Position numbers and translations under genes: made by a program. From Opitutaceae bacterium (GTDB lineage: Bacteria; Verrucomicrobiota; Verrucomicrobiia; Opitutales; Opitutaceae), in assembly GCA_016795545.1 (NCBI GenBank), contig JAEUGX010000074.1:59910-123909 (forward strand): 64,000 nucleotides of DNA. The letters are read 5' to 3'. The notes beneath the pieces are model-generated. The model was not told where the DNA came from. It was given only the letters and a program-made list of their open reading frames with translations, and did no database searches. Position 1 is the stretch's first letter, and each line of letters begins with the position of its first letter. Shown in pieces: positions 62,120 to 64,000 of the stretch.

Positions 62120-63784
62120 TCAGGTGCCGGGCAGGCAGAGGCAGGATGACATCAGCTCGATGTCGGCCTTGGCCCACACGCGCCGGAAGCTGGCCTCGAC
62201 CGGCTCCGCCTCGGCGGCGCGCCCGAGCTGCCGGAGGGTGCGCGCGAGGCCGAAGAGCGACCAGCCGTTGTCGGGCCACTTGCGCAGGTCCTCGCGGAAG
62301 ACCTGCTCCGCCTCCTTGTAGCGGCCCGCGGTCATGAGCGCCGCCCCAAGCGCATGGCGGACGGGGATGATCCAGTCCGGCGGCTCGTTGTAGCGCACTT
62401 TCTGCTCGCGCTGCACGCCCTCGCGCAGGCGGGCCAGGCCCTCGTCCTGCCGGCCTTCGCGGAAGAGGATCTCGCCGTCGACCATGGCCTCGGCCACGTC
62501 GAACACCGTCGCGCCGTGGTTGTTGCCGAAGAAGGCCTCCGCCGGCACCCGGGCGCGCGCCGCCACGAACGCGGCCTGCTCGCGACGCGCGTCGGCCGTC
62601 CGCCCTTTGGCCGCGTAGGCGATCGCCCGCGCGGCGTGGCGCAGGGTGCGGGAAACGGGCAGGCTCTCCGCCGGCTCCGGCGCGGCGAGCACCTCGTCCC
62701 AGCGCCCGAAGCGGACCAGCGCCTCCAGCCGCATCGGGCCGAAATAATCCTGGAGGAAACCCCAGTCGGCGCGCCAGGCGTCGTCCTGCGGCAGCTCCGC
62801 CAGCAGGGCGTCCATGTGTGACAGCGCCAGCTGGCTGCGCCCGGTCATCATCGCGGCGAACGCCAGCATGTGGCGGTTGTGCCCCATGTAGAGCCACAGC
62901 ATGCCGCGCGGCTCGCCGAAACGCTCGCGGGTCGCGCGGTCGGCCTTCACCGCGAGGTCGTTGGCGACCACCGCCTCCTCCCACTGCCCGACGAGCACGT
63001 CGAAATGCGAGGGCATGTGCACCATGTGCCCGAGGCCGGGCTGGCGCCGCCGCAGCTGGTCGGCCGCCGCGCGGGCGCCGCCGGGCGAGGGCGAGGCCTC
63101 GAGCGCGTGGATCGTCAGGTGCATGGCCTGGGGATGGTCGGGCGCCAGCTTCCGCACCGCCGCCAGCGTGGCGACGATCTCGGCGGTGCCGGGATGCGGC
63201 GAGCCGTCGGACTGCCAAAGGTCCCAGGGACGCAGGTTCATCATCGCCTCCGCGAAGAGCACGCCGATGTCGGCGTCACCGGGATGCGCGGCCCACAGCC
63301 GTCGCATCTCGTCCGCATAAGCCTCGTCGAGCGGACGCCGGTCCGCCGGCGGCGTCTGGGCGAACCGTTTCGCCTGTGCGGCGATCAGCTCGCGTTCCAG
63401 CGGGGTGCCCCGGGCCGCATGCCGGCTGGCCTGCTCCAATGCGGTCCAGGCCAGCTGCGCCCGCGCCGGCGTCACCATCGGGAAATTGATGTGCGGACCG
63501 CACGCCACCGCCACCCCCCACCAGGCCATCGCGCACGCGGGATCGAGCCGCGCCGCCTCCTGGAACGACCGGATCGCGTTGTCGTGATCGAACGAATACA
63601 GCAGCGCCAGGCCCTGGTCGAAATACCGCTGGGCCTGCGGCGACTGCGTGGTCACCGGCCGGTGCAGCCGGCCGATCTCCGCCGCGTCGAGCAGCGGGAT
63701 CTCCGACCCACCCGCGACGGACGCAAAAACCTGGATCATCAACGCGCACGCGACCGCCAGGACAGCCGGAATACGGGGTTTCAT
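62120..63784 (-). CDS. Exported tetratricopeptide-repeat protein
   Basis: A 554-residue protein with leader (AVLAVACALMIQVFASVAGG). TPR-like helices occur at the start (QRYFDQGLALLYSFDHDNAI, FQEAARLDPACAMAWWG) and the end (ALGAALMTAGRYKEAEQVF, WSLFGLARTLRQLGRAAEAE). The centre carries HLTIHALEAS and MVHMPSHFDV, motifs of a TPR family common in Gram-negatives with no proven activity. The C-terminus is cysteine-containing (SSCLCLPGT). Likely a periplasmic scaffold or metal/haem-associated protein; function unknown. Confidence 0.88.
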   Translation of the reverse strand: MKPRIPAVLAVACALMIQVFASVAGGSEIPLLDAAEIGRLHRPVTTQSPQAQRYFDQGLALLYSFDHDNAIRSFQEAARLDPACAMAWWGVAVACGPHINFPMVTPARAQLAWTALEQASRHAARGTPLERELIAAQAKRFAQTPPADRRPLDEAYADEMRRLWAAHPGDADIGVLFAEAMMNLRPWDLWQSDGSPHPGTAEIVATLAAVRKLAPDHPQAMHLTIHALEASPSPGGARAAADQLRRRQPGLGHMVHMPSHFDVLVGQWEEAVVANDLAVKADRATRERFGEPRGMLWLYMGHNRHMLAFAAMMTGRSQLALSHMDALLAELPQDDAWRADWGFLQDYFGPMRLEALVRFGRWDEVLAAPEPAESLPVSRTLRHAARAIAYAAKGRTADARREQAAFVAARARVPAEAFFGNNHGATVFDVAEAMVDGEILFREGRQDEGLARLREGVQREQKVRYNEPPDWIIPVRHALGAALMTAGRYKEAEQVFREDLRKWPDNGWSLFGLARTLRQLGRAAEAEPVEASFRRVWAKADIELMSSCLCLPGT

Positions 63785-63959
63785 GCCGACGAGGCTACCA
63801 GTTCGTCGGGGGATGGCGATAGTGGCCTATCGGCTAGGGGAGCAACCCCCAGCGCACCAGCGCCGATCAGGTCCAGTCGTTCGGCTCCCTGTCCCGGTCC
63901 AATGGAATTTTTGATTGGGGATTCCGCCATTTCGACTCAAACTGACAAGTCCCTCTCTT

Positions 63960-64000
63960 TTCCCGCCTCCCGCCTCCCGCCTCCCGCCTCCCGCCTCCCG
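63960..64000. repeat. 7-bp tandem repeat (CCCGCCT)n at window end
   Basis: At least five perfect copies of CCCGCCT run to the last base, so the array is cut by the window. The rest of the region 63785-63959 holds no gene that I can support. Confidence 0.8.

Overview
The window is high-GC DNA that reads like a chromosome of a polysaccharide-degrading Verrucomicrobiota bacterium, most likely an Opitutaceae relative. This rests on gene content: three large TonB-dependent receptors of the Xanthomonas/Caulobacter type, paired sulfatases, secreted LamG, beta-helix and glycosidase-like proteins, an autotransporter-associated beta-strand-repeat protein with a PEP-CTERM sorting tail, a DUF2934 protein, and REP-like repeats with a transposase remnant. 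It is an inference from families, not a phylogenetic result. No rRNA, tRNA, CRISPR array or phage module was seen.

Region 1 (1-17406, all minus strand) is one long catabolic cluster. In transcription order it holds a LacI regulator, a secreted beta-helix protein, an exported HpcH/HpaI-type aldolase, a sodium:solute symporter, a sulfatase without signal peptide, an iron alcohol dehydrogenase, a DHDPS-family aldolase, a PdxA-family dehydrogenase, a LamG/beta-propeller secreted protein, a DUF1537 four-carbon acid-sugar kinase, a TonB receptor and the start of another secreted protein. Several neighbours overlap by ATGA. I read it as uptake and breakdown of a sulfated, sugar-acid-containing glycan, with desulfation inside the cell.

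Region 2 (17843-22245, plus) has a three-domain exported protein (FGE-like fold lacking the active-site cysteines, Asp-box propeller, MORN-like tail), an exported sulfatase and a PTS EIIA(Ntr)-type protein. It is followed by about 1 kb of non-coding DNA with a 230-bp tandem duplication built around a strong hairpin.

Region 3 (23234-39439) is a second glycan-use region: two TonB receptors, an esterase, three glycosidase-like secreted proteins, a ceramidase-like hydrolase overlapping an MFS transporter, and an AraC regulator. A decayed RAYT transposase and GGGTCAGGCC repeats lie here.

Region 4 (39803-64000) is more housekeeping and regulatory: LLM oxidoreductase, Tat-exported sialidase-like protein, DUF2934 protein, polysaccharide-export lipoprotein, OPT transporter, an ECF sigma/anti-sigma/DUF4097 operon, a two-component gene group (CHASE3 kinase, REC protein, hybrid kinase), MalQ, a 15-codon lysine-rich ORF with its own terminator, YebC, an EamA transporter, the PEP-CTERM protein, a PycTM-like (DUF5706) membrane protein without a neighbouring cyclase, and a TPR protein. 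The window ends in a 7-bp tandem repeat.
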